A stretch of 8,203 nt of DNA from positions 1 to 8,203 of the forward strand of contig CALIEP010000375.1 of the NCBI GenBank assembly GCA_938022345.1. The letters are read 5' to 3'. The stretch is from an uncultured Actinomyces sp. Lineage in GTDB: Bacteria > Actinomycetota > Actinomycetes > Actinomycetales > Actinomycetaceae. A model generated the notes under the pieces. That model was not told the origin of the DNA and did no database searches. It saw nothing but the letters and a program-made list of their open reading frames with translations. The translations under genes were made by a program, and so were the position numbers. Positions 1-6,104 of the stretch are shown here, one piece after another; within the stretch, counting starts at the first letter, position 1, and each line of letters opens with the position of its first letter.

Positions 1-1167
1 AGCGACAATCAGCCTCATCGTCAAAATGTAGATTTGCGCATCGGCGACATCATCAATGCCGATGACATTAAGCGCAATGTACTTCCACGGATTTTGAAGC
101 ACTAGGTAAGTCTGGAACAGCTCGGTTGCAAACATGAGTGCAACCAGGACCATGCCAACAACCAGTTGGACCGGACGTTGGCGATCTGCTTGAGAATCGA
201 CATCATGAGCATCTGCCATTTCATTGGCATCATCATCATTGGGCTCAACGTCTTGAACGTCCAACAGGTACAGGTCACCATCGGTGATGACGCGGTCCCC
301 ACCACCATTTTTATCGTGATAGGAACTGAAGAAATCGGGAAGAATCTCAAGCTCTGCCGCGGGGTTAGCAAAGAGGACATCATCAACAATAAAGTTGCGC
401 TCGATATCGATATCGGCATCGATCTTATGGGTGATTTGGAAGGTCAAAAGACTCAATCCGACAGCGCGATCAAAGGTTCCCGCTGCCAGCCATTCGACGC
501 GACGACCACCCGGAAGAACCCACCCATCGGGAGTACGCCAAAAACGCACGTGATGACGTTCTGAAGAACGACCAGGAACGCCTTTTTGGTAGGCGAAGTC
601 CTGCTTACGCCCAAAGAGCACAAGGTTTGAAACCGGCGCGGCATCGTAGCTTTTACGGCTGACAAAGGCACGTATCACCCGAAAAACTGTGCGGGGAGTG
701 ATCGGGTCAGCGCGTACCCATCCAGCCTCAGTCATCGCAGCGTGAATATCGATCTCGCTACCAACAAGAGCAAGGTTCACTGGGTCACCGAGGAGACCAT
801 CAGCAGTCCTTGTTCGACCAATGAAATAGTCGGGAACATACAGCCACGTGAGCAACTGATGGATTCTGGGAAGTGCAAGGTAGGCGGTAACAGCCCAGCA
901 GATTAGGAACCAGGCAATAGCGGTAGGTTTGAGTTTGATTGAACCGGCCAAAAAAACGTAGGCAAGCCACAGTGTTGCCACGCCAGAGAAGATAAAGAAC
1001 AAGGCATCAACAACATCATCGAAACCCCAGTCGCGATCCTGTGTAAACGAGAGTTTGTCCGATGCGCGCTGGTAAACAGGGGGCTTCTGCGGACGCGGGC
1101 GCGAATGAGCGGAGGCGTTTTCGCCTTCATCGCTCGACTCAGTGGCCGATACGTGATTCTCGCTCAT
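1..1167 (-). CDS. LssY C-terminal domain membrane protein, partial (C-terminus beyond left edge)
   Basis: An open frame of 389 codons runs from ATG at 1167 to the window edge without a stop. A strong GAGGAGG ribosome binding site lies at 1172-1178. The N-terminal ~45 residues are polar. Two membrane segments follow (about 52-74 and 82-99). Residues ~115-305 match my recollection of the LssY_C family: NLALVGS near 131, AGWVRADP at 148-155, APVSNLVLFGRKQDFAYQK at 177-195, RHHVRFWRTP at 204-213, GTFDRAVGLS at 230-239, and THKIDADIDIERN at 246-258. A very acidic linker (about 303-328) precedes a further membrane segment near 333-351. In the Legionella lss type I secretion locus LssY is an accessory protein, but the biochemical function of this domain is not established and no secretion genes are visible here. 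The gene is separated from the FMN reductase by 482 bases, so it probably has its own transcript. Family call is confident; function is unknown. Confidence 0.85.
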   Translation of the reverse strand, partial: MSENHVSATESSDEGENASAHSRPRPQKPPVYQRASDKLSFTQDRDWGFDDVVDALFFIFSGVATLWLAYVFLAGSIKLKPTAIAWFLICWAVTAYLALPRIHQLLTWLYVPDYFIGRTRTADGLLGDPVNLALVGSEIDIHAAMTEAGWVRADPITPRTVFRVIRAFVSRKSYDAAPVSNLVLFGRKQDFAYQKGVPGRSSERHHVRFWRTPDGWVLPGGRRVEWLAAGTFDRAVGLSLLTFQITHKIDADIDIERNFIVDDVLFANPAAELEILPDFFSSYHDKNGGGDRVITDGDLYLLDVQDVEPNDDDANEMADAHDVDSQADRQRPVQLVVGMVLVALMFATELFQTYLVLQNPWKYIALNVIGIDDVADAQIYILTMRLIVA

Positions 1168-1187
1168 GTCCCCTCCTCACGCGTGTA

Positions 1188-1217
1188 TGTATAGCCACAA
1201 GCCTAGTCTGAGAAAAC
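1188..1217 (-). promoter_or_regulatory. Weak proximal promoter candidate for the LssY_C gene
   Basis: On the minus strand a TATACA hexamer (plus-strand 1188-1193) lies about 20 bases upstream of the start codon. The best -35 at about 17 bases is a poor TTTTCT. If used, transcription would begin near 1181 and include only the GAGGAGG site. It competes with the more distal candidate at 1471-1498, which would give a long structured leader. Confidence 0.2.
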
Positions 1218-1309
1218 TCATCCTTCCGCTTTTCTGAGGGTCTGTATTCTCATCGTGCGCACCTCGGCAGCACGGGTTTTTCGCGCTGACGACATCGCTA
1301 TGAGACCTC

Positions 1310-1395
1310 ACGAGAAGAGATTGAGGGCGCCCGGAAAGAAACTCAACAGGCGCCCTCTTGGAGACGCAGAATGTCAGGGGGTGTTTCTCGTCTCC
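1310..1395 (-). ncRNA. Candidate structured leader or small RNA: two adjacent hairpins with an alternative pairing
   Basis: Two perfect or near-perfect inverted repeats stand side by side in the non-coding gap. The first is GAGGGCGCC at 1323-1331 paired with GGCGCCCTC at 1349-1357, with a 17-base loop. The second is GGAGACG (1360-1366), one bulged base and AGAA (1368-1371), paired with TTCT (1385-1388) and CGTCTCC (1389-1395). That makes 11 pairs closing a 13-base loop, which reads as a run of five C on the minus strand. ACGAGAA at 1310-1316 is complementary to TTCTCGT at 1385-1391, so a third pairing could replace the second hairpin and enclose the first. Strand is not proven; minus is preferred because the element lies 155-230 bases upstream of the LssY_C start. 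I do not recognise a known RNA family; the loop is only loosely reminiscent of C-rich-loop actinobacterial RNAs. Confidence 0.35.
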
Positions 1396-1470
1396 GTTCC
1401 TCACGTTAGCGCCGACAAGAAACCATTCGAAGGTTTTTACTTCTGTGTTTTTCTGGAAATTTTCCCTTGA

Positions 1471-1498
1471 ATTAGAAGGCTTTGAACAGAAGTGACAA
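1471..1498 (-). promoter_or_regulatory. Candidate distal promoter towards the hairpin region and LssY_C gene
   Basis: Read on the minus strand, TTGTCA (plus 1493-1498) is followed after 16 bases by TCTAAT (plus 1471-1476). These are five-of-six matches to TTGACA and TATAAT. The predicted start near 1464 would give a leader of roughly 300 nt that contains both hairpins, or a separate small RNA. Confidence 0.3.
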
Positions 1499-1569
1499 CC
1501 TTGTCTACCACAATAAAACAGGGTGGCGCGTTTTACGCAAACCTAAAGTGTCAACACGAGAGGCACACA

Positions 1570-1634
1570 AATTAAACACCCTCCAGCCTTGAAAAGGACC
1601 TTAGTCCCATTCTTGGCTGGAGGGTAGTTTAATT
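1570..1634 (-). terminator. Long inverted repeat, probable terminator of the FMN reductase gene
   Basis: CCCTCCAGCC at 1579-1588 pairs perfectly with GGCTGGAGGG at 1615-1624. The arms extend outward through AATTAAAC (1570-1577) and GTTTAATT (1627-1634), with one bulged base. It begins about 15 bases past the reductase stop codon. On the minus strand the stem is followed by a modest T-rich stretch (its own TTTAATTT arm). The 26-base loop holds a nested GGAC-CTTA-GTCC hairpin (1596-1607), which is unusual for a simple terminator. It could act on either strand. Confidence 0.6.
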
Positions 1635-1649
1635 CAGCAAACTCTGCGC

Positions 1650-2198
1650 TCAGGCGTGCGAACGAATGTAGTCCGCAAATGCCTCAATAGCTGACTTCAC
1701 AAATCCCTGGGTTGCCGCATCAATAAAGCGACCATCTTCGCCGATGTCCTCATGCGACATCTTCATGTAGACCTCGGGCTGCGTCATCAATAAGGGATTG
1801 AAGAACCCAAGAGTCTGACGGGTTGCAATCTGCCCAAGAGCAGCACCGACCGCTCCCATAGATGCACCCACGACATAAACCGGCTTACCACCGATAGGGT
1901 TGGATCCCCACGGACGACCAAACCAGTCGATAGCATTCTTCAGACCACCGGGAATCGAGCGGTCATACTCGGGGGTTGCAATCAGAACGGCATCCGCGTC
2001 TTCAAGGATCTTCTTGAAATCAGTAGCAATCTGCGGATAGTTCGCATCGTAATCAGGGCTGTACAGCGGCAGCTTCGAGAAATCGGCCTCAACAAACTCC
2101 AGATCAGATGGAGCATCGGCAATCATCGCACCCACCAACTTGCGGTTAATGGAGTTAGAGGACAACGAACCAATGATGTAAGCGACCTTGTAAGTCAT
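1650..2198 (-). CDS. NADPH-dependent FMN reductase family flavoprotein (ChrR/YieF/azoreductase-like)
   Basis: A complete 182-residue protein, the usual length for this flavodoxin-like family. The first strand and phosphate-binding loop are visible as GSLSSNSINRKL (residues 10-21). PLYSPDYD (44-51) and the signature PEYDRSIPGGLKNAIDW (76-92) form the FMN-contacting loops. GKPVYVVGASMGAVGAALGQ (104-123) is the next family block. Members are cytoplasmic, usually dimeric or tetrameric, and use NAD(P)H to reduce flavin, quinones, azo dyes or chromate; the in vivo substrate cannot be told from sequence. ATG start with an AAAGG site 8 bases upstream. It lies 103 bases downstream of the TPR-like gene on the same strand, so read-through is possible, but a small palindrome at 2243-2254 may mark its own control region. 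A likely terminator follows at 1570-1634. Nothing links it functionally to the VWA cluster. Confidence 0.9.
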   Translation of the reverse strand: MTYKVAYIIGSLSSNSINRKLVGAMIADAPSDLEFVEADFSKLPLYSPDYDANYPQIATDFKKILEDADAVLIATPEYDRSIPGGLKNAIDWFGRPWGSNPIGGKPVYVVGASMGAVGAALGQIATRQTLGFFNPLLMTQPEVYMKMSHEDIGEDGRFIDAATQGFVKSAIEAFADYIRSHA

Positions 2199-2242
2199 GG
2201 GATAAGCCTTTCTTTCAGGAGCCGCTTTCGAGCAGCACTGCA

Positions 2243-2254
2243 GGCGTAAACGCC
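2243..2254. promoter_or_regulatory. Small palindrome upstream of the reductase gene (possible operator)
   Basis: GGCGT-AA-ACGCC is a perfect 5-base inverted repeat 45 bases upstream of the reductase start. A related GCGT-TTT-ACGC repeat (1528-1538) lies in the gap upstream of the LssY_C gene. The 103-base gap shows no convincing -35/-10 pair or terminator. Short, so chance is a real possibility. Confidence 0.15.
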
Positions 2255-2301
2255 ACCCAGATTCCGGTTTATTCCGACCTAAGACCTAGATCACAGAAGA
2301 T

Positions 2302-3333
2302 TTACCAGGCGCCCGTACCACCGGTTCCGCGTTTGCGATCTTTATTCTGACGCTCCTGGCGATCGGTTTGTTCCTGACGCTTTTGCATCTCTTCACGCTT
2401 CGCGCGTTGCTCTTTAGTTTCGCCCTGATAAGGATCCTTGGACTTGTCCTGGTTTTGTTTGTCCTTATCCTGATTCTGCTTATCTTTGTCCTGGTTTTGT
2501 TTGTCTTTATCCTTGTTGTCTTGGTTCTGCTTATCTTTGTCTTGGTTCTGCTTGTCCTTATCCTGATTCTGCTTGTCTTTATCTTTGTCCTGATTTTCCT
2601 GATTCTTAGCCTGCTGCTGCTTTTGCTGAGCACGATCATGAGCCTTGTCAGCATCGGCGCCACCACCGCCGCCCTGCTGATTCTGGTTCTGCTGATTCTG
2701 TGTCGAGGCAGCGGATTGACAGGGGGCTACGACCTCGCCCATTTCTTTATAAATTTCAGCAGCATGCGCACGATCCGTGCTCATCGCCACGTCTCCCTGC
2801 TTTTCCAAAGCAAGCGCCAAATTCATTCTGACAGTGCACTCATAGGAATAGGTCTCAATTCGACCGTCCTCGATCTGCTTCGCCTTCGGAACTCGATCCC
2901 AAGCAATGCGCAACTCAGCGACGGCCTCGTCAGGATGATCAAGCTTCACATGCTGCGTCCCCGCGTTGTAGTGCGCAACCCAGCTGGCAGGGCCAAGATC
3001 TCCCCAATAAATCTGCTTTGAATAGGAGCTGAGGGCCCCCTCATTATTCCCCGAGCGCGCACTGCGACCCGTATTCCATGCCCACACCGGCAGGGCGGTC
3101 ATATAAATTCCGACAGCGAGGGCAACCACAACAATGGGAAGCGACCACCACAGGGGGCGCAATAACTTCCCATTGCGTCGCGGCTTCTCCGCCTCGTTCC
3201 TCTTTGCCGAGGCCGGGGTTGCGCTGGGTGCACTATCCCCCGTTTGGGTATCAGCTTCAGCCTCGCCATCTGCTGGAGGCTGATAGAAAGCGGTAGGACG
3301 CTGTTCCTTATCGCTGCGGCGCTTAAATCGCAC
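2302..3333 (-). CDS. Membrane-anchored TPR-like protein with Lys/Asp/Gln/Asn repeat tail (BatC-like position)
   Basis: A 343-residue protein starting at GTG 3333, chosen because GAGGAGG lies just upstream. The start lies inside the end of the VWA gene (11-base overlap), suggesting translational coupling. Residues 1-57 are polar and basic, 61-84 form one membrane helix, and the rest should lie outside. Residues ~92-200 are helical and TPR-like: NEGALSSYSKQIYWGD, ASWVAHYNAGTQHVKLDHPDEAVAELRIAWD and NLALALEKQGD have the small/aromatic spacing of TPR helices. Two cysteines (166, 205) could form a disulfide. After a Q/N/G stretch (211-225), residues 249-299 are six QNQDKDK-type repeats, followed by a highly charged Arg/Glu/Lys tail ending GTGGTGAW. 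In Bat/MoxR clusters a TPR protein with a low-complexity charged tail (BatC) follows the VWA genes; the assignment here is by architecture and position. Likely role: extracytoplasmic partner of the VWA proteins. Molecular function is unknown. Confidence 0.8.
   Translation of the reverse strand: MRFKRRSDKEQRPTAFYQPPADGEAEADTQTGDSAPSATPASAKRNEAEKPRRNGKLLRPLWWSLPIVVVALAVGIYMTALPVWAWNTGRSARSGNNEGALSSYSKQIYWGDLGPASWVAHYNAGTQHVKLDHPDEAVAELRIAWDRVPKAKQIEDGRIETYSYECTVRMNLALALEKQGDVAMSTDRAHAAEIYKEMGEVVAPCQSAASTQNQQNQNQQGGGGGADADKAHDRAQQKQQQAKNQENQDKDKDKQNQDKDKQNQDKDKQNQDNKDKDKQNQDKDKQNQDKDKQNQDKSKDPYQGETKEQRAKREEMQKRQEQTDRQERQNKDRKRGTGGTGAW
2443..2595 (-). repeat. 21-base in-frame tandem repeats encoding QNQDKDK
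   Basis: The TPR-like gene carries six copies of a 7-residue unit (QNQ at residues 255, 262, 269, 279, 286 and 293). They form two runs of three with period 7, split by three extra residues (N-K-D). At DNA level the copies differ mainly at synonymous positions (GTC/ATC for Asp, CTT/TTT for Lys, CTG/TTG for Gln, ATT/GTT for Asn), while the protein pattern is nearly exact. This is coding low-complexity repeat, not a CRISPR or intergenic repeat. Copy number could vary between strains. Confidence 0.85.
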
Positions 3334-4357
3334 GGGTCCTCCTCAGTGCGTGGATACGACCCGCAAAAATAGCGGACTCCCAAGCTAATAGCACAGTTAA
3401 AACAAGGGCCGATGGCCACAAAATATAGCGCGAGGTTTGGATCGTATCGTTTGCGTCGGCAACATTTCGCGCATTCTGAACCGAGGATGAAGCTGCGGAG
3501 CTAATGGCGGAATCATTGGGCGAACGAACCATGTCGATACCAAGTTTTTGAGCGATCTCATTCAGCTTCTTGACATCGATCTTCGAAATTGCATCGGGGT
3601 TTCCGGGCTGGGAAAAATCTTTGATGTATTCAGGTTTCGAACCATCATTCTGCTTTCCCAGAGCGGCAACCTTCATCTTGCCGCCCTCTTCAGTTCCATA
3701 GCCGATGACCAAGCCTCCCGTCAGGAGCGGCTTGATCTTGTCCCATTGCTGAGAGTCGCCTCCGCCGGCACTTCTCCACGCAGAATTGTTCGAGGTCTCA
3801 CCATCGGTGAATACGAAAAGCACGCGGGTATTTTCAGGATGCTTGTTTGCGGCCGCCTGCATTTCTTCCGCAATATATTGTGCGGGGCGGTCCGGGGATG
3901 AACCTCGCGAAGAGGAACTCACTTCCTGGGTGAGCGTCGAAACAAAGGAACGAACCGCACCAAGATCAGAGGTCAGGGGAAGCTCAGTATCGGCCTCGGA
4001 ATCCCAGGTGATAATGCGATAACGAGCACCAGGAGCAGCTTGAAGGATCTGCTCAACATCGTGGCTCACGCCTTGAAGACGAGTCTTTCCACCTTCCCAA
4101 TCCTCGGCGGCCATCGAGCCGGTCCGGTCAATCGCAAGCCAGACTTCGACATTGGTTGTTACTTTTTGTGCTTCTCCGGGAATCGAAGGACCCACCAAAA
4201 TCGATAAAAGAGCGAGGGAAATTCCACCTCGTCTGAACAGATCAGAAGTCCTGAAGGGGCGATGACGACGAGCACTCCACCAGGAGAAAAATAGGCATGC
4301 CACAGCTATCACAACGACGAGATAAACCGGCATGAGCGGTCGGAAGGAAAGCGACAA
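3323..4357 (-). CDS. VWA-domain membrane protein (second VWA of the cluster)
   Basis: About 344 residues from a TTG start at 4357, chosen because a perfect AGGAGG lies at 4362-4367, four bases upstream. The frame is open to a GTG at 4408 (361 residues), but that start has no ribosome binding site. Numbering from TTG: membrane helix near 9-25, a second hydrophobic segment near 45-57, then a VWA domain ~70-275 and a C-terminal helix near 311-332. The metal-ion-dependent adhesion site is visible as DRTGS (77-81, Thr in place of the usual first Ser), LTSD (128-131) and FTDGE (183-187). The domain should face outside between the helices. The DRTGSM form is still expected to bind a divalent cation. 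The stop overlaps the TPR-like gene by 11 bases. Separated from the first VWA gene by a divergent surface-protein gene, it must have its own promoter in 4358-4514. Role by family: VWA partner of a MoxR ATPase in envelope protein assembly or maturation; unproven here. Confidence 0.87.
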   Translation of the reverse strand: MSLSFRPLMPVYLVVVIAVACLFFSWWSARRHRPFRTSDLFRRGGISLALLSILVGPSIPGEAQKVTTNVEVWLAIDRTGSMAAEDWEGGKTRLQGVSHDVEQILQAAPGARYRIITWDSEADTELPLTSDLGAVRSFVSTLTQEVSSSSRGSSPDRPAQYIAEEMQAAANKHPENTRVLFVFTDGETSNNSAWRSAGGGDSQQWDKIKPLLTGGLVIGYGTEEGGKMKVAALGKQNDGSKPEYIKDFSQPGNPDAISKIDVKKLNEIAQKLGIDMVRSPNDSAISSAASSSVQNARNVADANDTIQTSRYILWPSALVLTVLLAWESAIFAGRIHALRRTRAI

Positions 4358-4361
4358 TATT

Positions 4362-4395
4362 CCTCCTGGGATTGGATCAAACACTGGCAAGTATA
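4362..4395 (-). promoter_or_regulatory. Candidate -10 and ribosome binding site for the 3323-4357 VWA gene
   Basis: On the minus strand TATACT (plus 4390-4395, five of six to consensus) would start transcription near 4383. The AGGAGG site at 4362-4367 then sits just ahead of TTG 4357. No good -35 is found 16-18 bases further up. This -10 lies inside the codons of the alternative GTG start, which favours the downstream TTG start if it is real. Confidence 0.35.
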
Positions 4396-4430
4396 GTGGC
4401 GAACGCACATTCAGCAGATAGAACAGCTAT

Positions 4431-4460
4431 TTGACGAGTGAAGCGATTCAGATGTAAATT
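4431..4460 (+). promoter_or_regulatory. Candidate promoter of the surface protein gene
   Basis: TTGACG (4431-4436, five of six to consensus) is followed after 18 bases by TAAATT (4455-4460, four of six). The predicted start near 4467 gives a leader of about 48 nt ending in a GAGG ribosome binding site (4507-4510) ahead of ATG 4515. It lies in the 157-base divergent gap shared with the VWA gene, so the two transcripts could be co-regulated. Confidence 0.4.
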
Positions 4461-4514
4461 TGAATCCGCAGCACAGTGTCCTAAACACACAATCACCAGG
4501 AAATTCGAGGCAAA

Positions 4515-5957
4515 ATGAAAACGCTCTCAAAGATCGCAACTGGTTCACTTGGACTAGCGCTCCTCTTCTCTTCCCTCACTGCCGCAGGCGCAAACGCCGT
4601 CGAGGCAGGCGCTGATGGGCAAATCAACGGCGACCGTAGTTCTGGCTGCGTTGTCGACTGGACAGCACGCGCAATGCTCGATGAGAACATGAACAACATC
4701 CCCCGGGGACTGCGTGCCGGCCCCTACGCCACTTCGGGTTTCATGGAGAGCGTTCACCCACGTCACGGCAGCCATGCCATTCTTGAAAACCACCACTGGT
4801 TTAACGGAAACCTGAATCTTCAGTACTGGCGCATTCCGATCGGTGCCGACTACGAAATCCTCCCCGGCGCCGAGCTGACGGTTGATCTTCCCGATGATAT
4901 GACGAACGTTCAGTTCTTCGGAGAGCTGAGCTCGCAGGTTGTCGACGGCGATGTTGATCGCTTCATGCGTGCCCAAACTTTCGGTGCACTTGCTTCGAAC
5001 CTGCACTGGGACGTCGTTCCGACCGCAACCCAGACTGACGCCGCACGCAACATCTGGACCCTCAAGTTCAACCAGGGTCTCCCCAAGGGACACGCAGCTG
5101 TCATCGAATTTGTTGGAAGCGGTGACCACACCAAGCACTACGAGGCCACGTCTCATCTGAGCGGTCTGCGCGCCACCGACGAAGAGGGCAAGGCGTGCAG
5201 CCCCGTCCCCAAGCCTTCACTCACCGTCGGCCACTGCCAGGCGGGACTTGTTGGCCGCACTGTCTTCTCCCCCTACTCGCAGGATATTGATCGCCGTGAG
5301 AAGTACGCCGATAGCTGGGAGGGTACCGGCCAGCTCTGGGGCGAAGTTGGAGCAGACGGCTGGGATCCCTCACGCCAATACTCCGACGCTGCCGGCGCAA
5401 CGCGTCGCTTGCGCTTCTACGCCGCAACCAAGCGCGAACTGAACAACGCAACGATGACCGTAAGCGCACCCCAAGGTGCGACCTTCGACGAGGCCTCGAT
5501 CGCCTCTGCGCTCACCCCTGGCGCTGGCCAGCTTGTTGCTAACGGCTTCTCACAGTCGGTGACGGGAACTCCCGCCCGAACCGTAAGTGCCGATAAGAAG
5601 ACGCTGACCTTCACTGTTGCACACATGCCAGAGAACTCCTCCTTCAGCGTTGAGGTGAACGCTGTGCTCACCGGCGAGAAGGCACACCAGACTCCGACCT
5701 CGAAGCCCATGGTCTTCTTCCACACCTTGGTTGGTTCCATCCCCGGATGCGACGTCTCGCCTTCACCTTCGACTCCGGCGACCGAGCCCACTCCCGACAA
5801 GCCTCAGGAGCCCAACAAGCCAGAAAATCCCAAGGCTGAAAACCCGAAGAAGGCAGGCCCTCTGGCACACACCGGCGCCACGAGCGGAATGGTTCTGGGC
5901 GCAGCAGGTTTGACCCTGATTGCTGGTCTTCTTGCAGCTAAGCGTCGCAAGGCCTAA
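4515..5957 (+). CDS. Secreted sortase-anchored (LAHTG) surface protein with two Cys-bracketed domains
   Basis: A 480-residue cell-wall protein. Residues 1-28 are a Sec signal peptide (basic start, hydrophobic core, cleavage likely after AGANA). The C-terminus has the full sorting signal: LAHTG at 450-454, a hydrophobic helix 456-475, and the basic tail KRRKA. A Pro/Glu/Lys-rich spacer (~414-448) would cross the wall. LAxTG is the motif reported for class E sortases, unlike the usual LPxTG. Between lie two similar modules: C45-C228 and C241-C412. Both contain a strand pair of the type AELTVDLPDDMTNVQF (119-134) / ATMTVSAPQGATFDE (312-326), then WTLKFNQGLPKGHAAVIEFVGSG (181-203) / LTFTVAHMPENSSFSVEVNAVLTG (364-387). 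Each is probably a beta-sandwich closed by one disulfide. I recognise no named adhesin family. ATG start with GAGG four bases upstream; own promoter and terminator. It is the only plus-strand gene and sits between the two VWA genes. A role in adhesion or surface structure is inferred only. Confidence 0.88.
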   Translation: MKTLSKIATGSLGLALLFSSLTAAGANAVEAGADGQINGDRSSGCVVDWTARAMLDENMNNIPRGLRAGPYATSGFMESVHPRHGSHAILENHHWFNGNLNLQYWRIPIGADYEILPGAELTVDLPDDMTNVQFFGELSSQVVDGDVDRFMRAQTFGALASNLHWDVVPTATQTDAARNIWTLKFNQGLPKGHAAVIEFVGSGDHTKHYEATSHLSGLRATDEEGKACSPVPKPSLTVGHCQAGLVGRTVFSPYSQDIDRREKYADSWEGTGQLWGEVGADGWDPSRQYSDAAGATRRLRFYAATKRELNNATMTVSAPQGATFDEASIASALTPGAGQLVANGFSQSVTGTPARTVSADKKTLTFTVAHMPENSSFSVEVNAVLTGEKAHQTPTSKPMVFFHTLVGSIPGCDVSPSPSTPATEPTPDKPQEPNKPENPKAENPKKAGPLAHTGATSGMVLGAAGLTLIAGLLAAKRRKA

Positions 5958-5977
5958 GCGCTTCAGGCAATAAATCA

Positions 5978-6011
5978 TTGTGGGGTCGCAGCTGATGCTG
6001 CGGCCCCACAA
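5978..6011 (+). terminator. Strong hairpin terminator between convergent genes
   Basis: A 15-base stem (5978-5992 with 5997-6011, one G-U pair, core GTGGGG/CCCCAC) closes a TGAT loop 20 bases after the surface protein stop. It lacks a clear T-run on the plus strand. On the minus strand it is followed by a T-rich stretch, so it may also terminate the VWA transcript arriving from 6105. The rest of the 147-base gap shows nothing notable. Confidence 0.75.
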
Positions 6012-6104
6012 ATGTATTCACGATCAATCAAGGCAGGCACTCTGAATCCTGTCAACGCCCTCCGTCCCTATTAAAAGATCTCCGTCCGGCTCTTTCCTAG
6101 GGCA

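Noticed and set aside
166..564. Plus-strand open frame of 132 codons
   Set aside because: It lies fully within the strongly supported LssY_C reading frame on the other strand.
1177..1470. Short open frames on both strands in the gap (1177-1404 minus, 1255-1470 plus)
   Set aside because: Low-complexity-free but pattern-free translations, no convincing ribosome binding sites, and the region is better explained by strong inverted repeats.
1549..1554. Perfect TTGACA on the minus strand as a -35 element
   Set aside because: At 16-18 bases downstream the sequence is GC-rich (ACGCGC) with no -10; the only A-rich hexamer is 13 bases away.
2443..2595. Possible CRISPR-like regular repeat
   Set aside because: The units are contiguous 21-base in-frame codons without spacers, and vary synonymously, so they are coding repeats.
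2368..3021. Plus-strand open frame of 217 codons, very rich in Leu/Val/Ile
   Set aside because: It is the antisense of the Lys/Asp/Gln repeat tail of the TPR-like gene; complementing those codons gives Leu, Val, Ile and Phe. It has no domain pattern or ribosome binding site, and the minus frame has clear protein features.
4554..5156. Minus-strand open frame of 200 codons opposite the surface protein
   Set aside because: The plus frame has a signal peptide, sorting signal, promoter and terminator; the antisense frame has no recognisable pattern.
6060..6090. Direct repeat CTCCGTCC in the gap after the surface gene
   Set aside because: Only 8 bases, two copies, no matching structure; likely chance.
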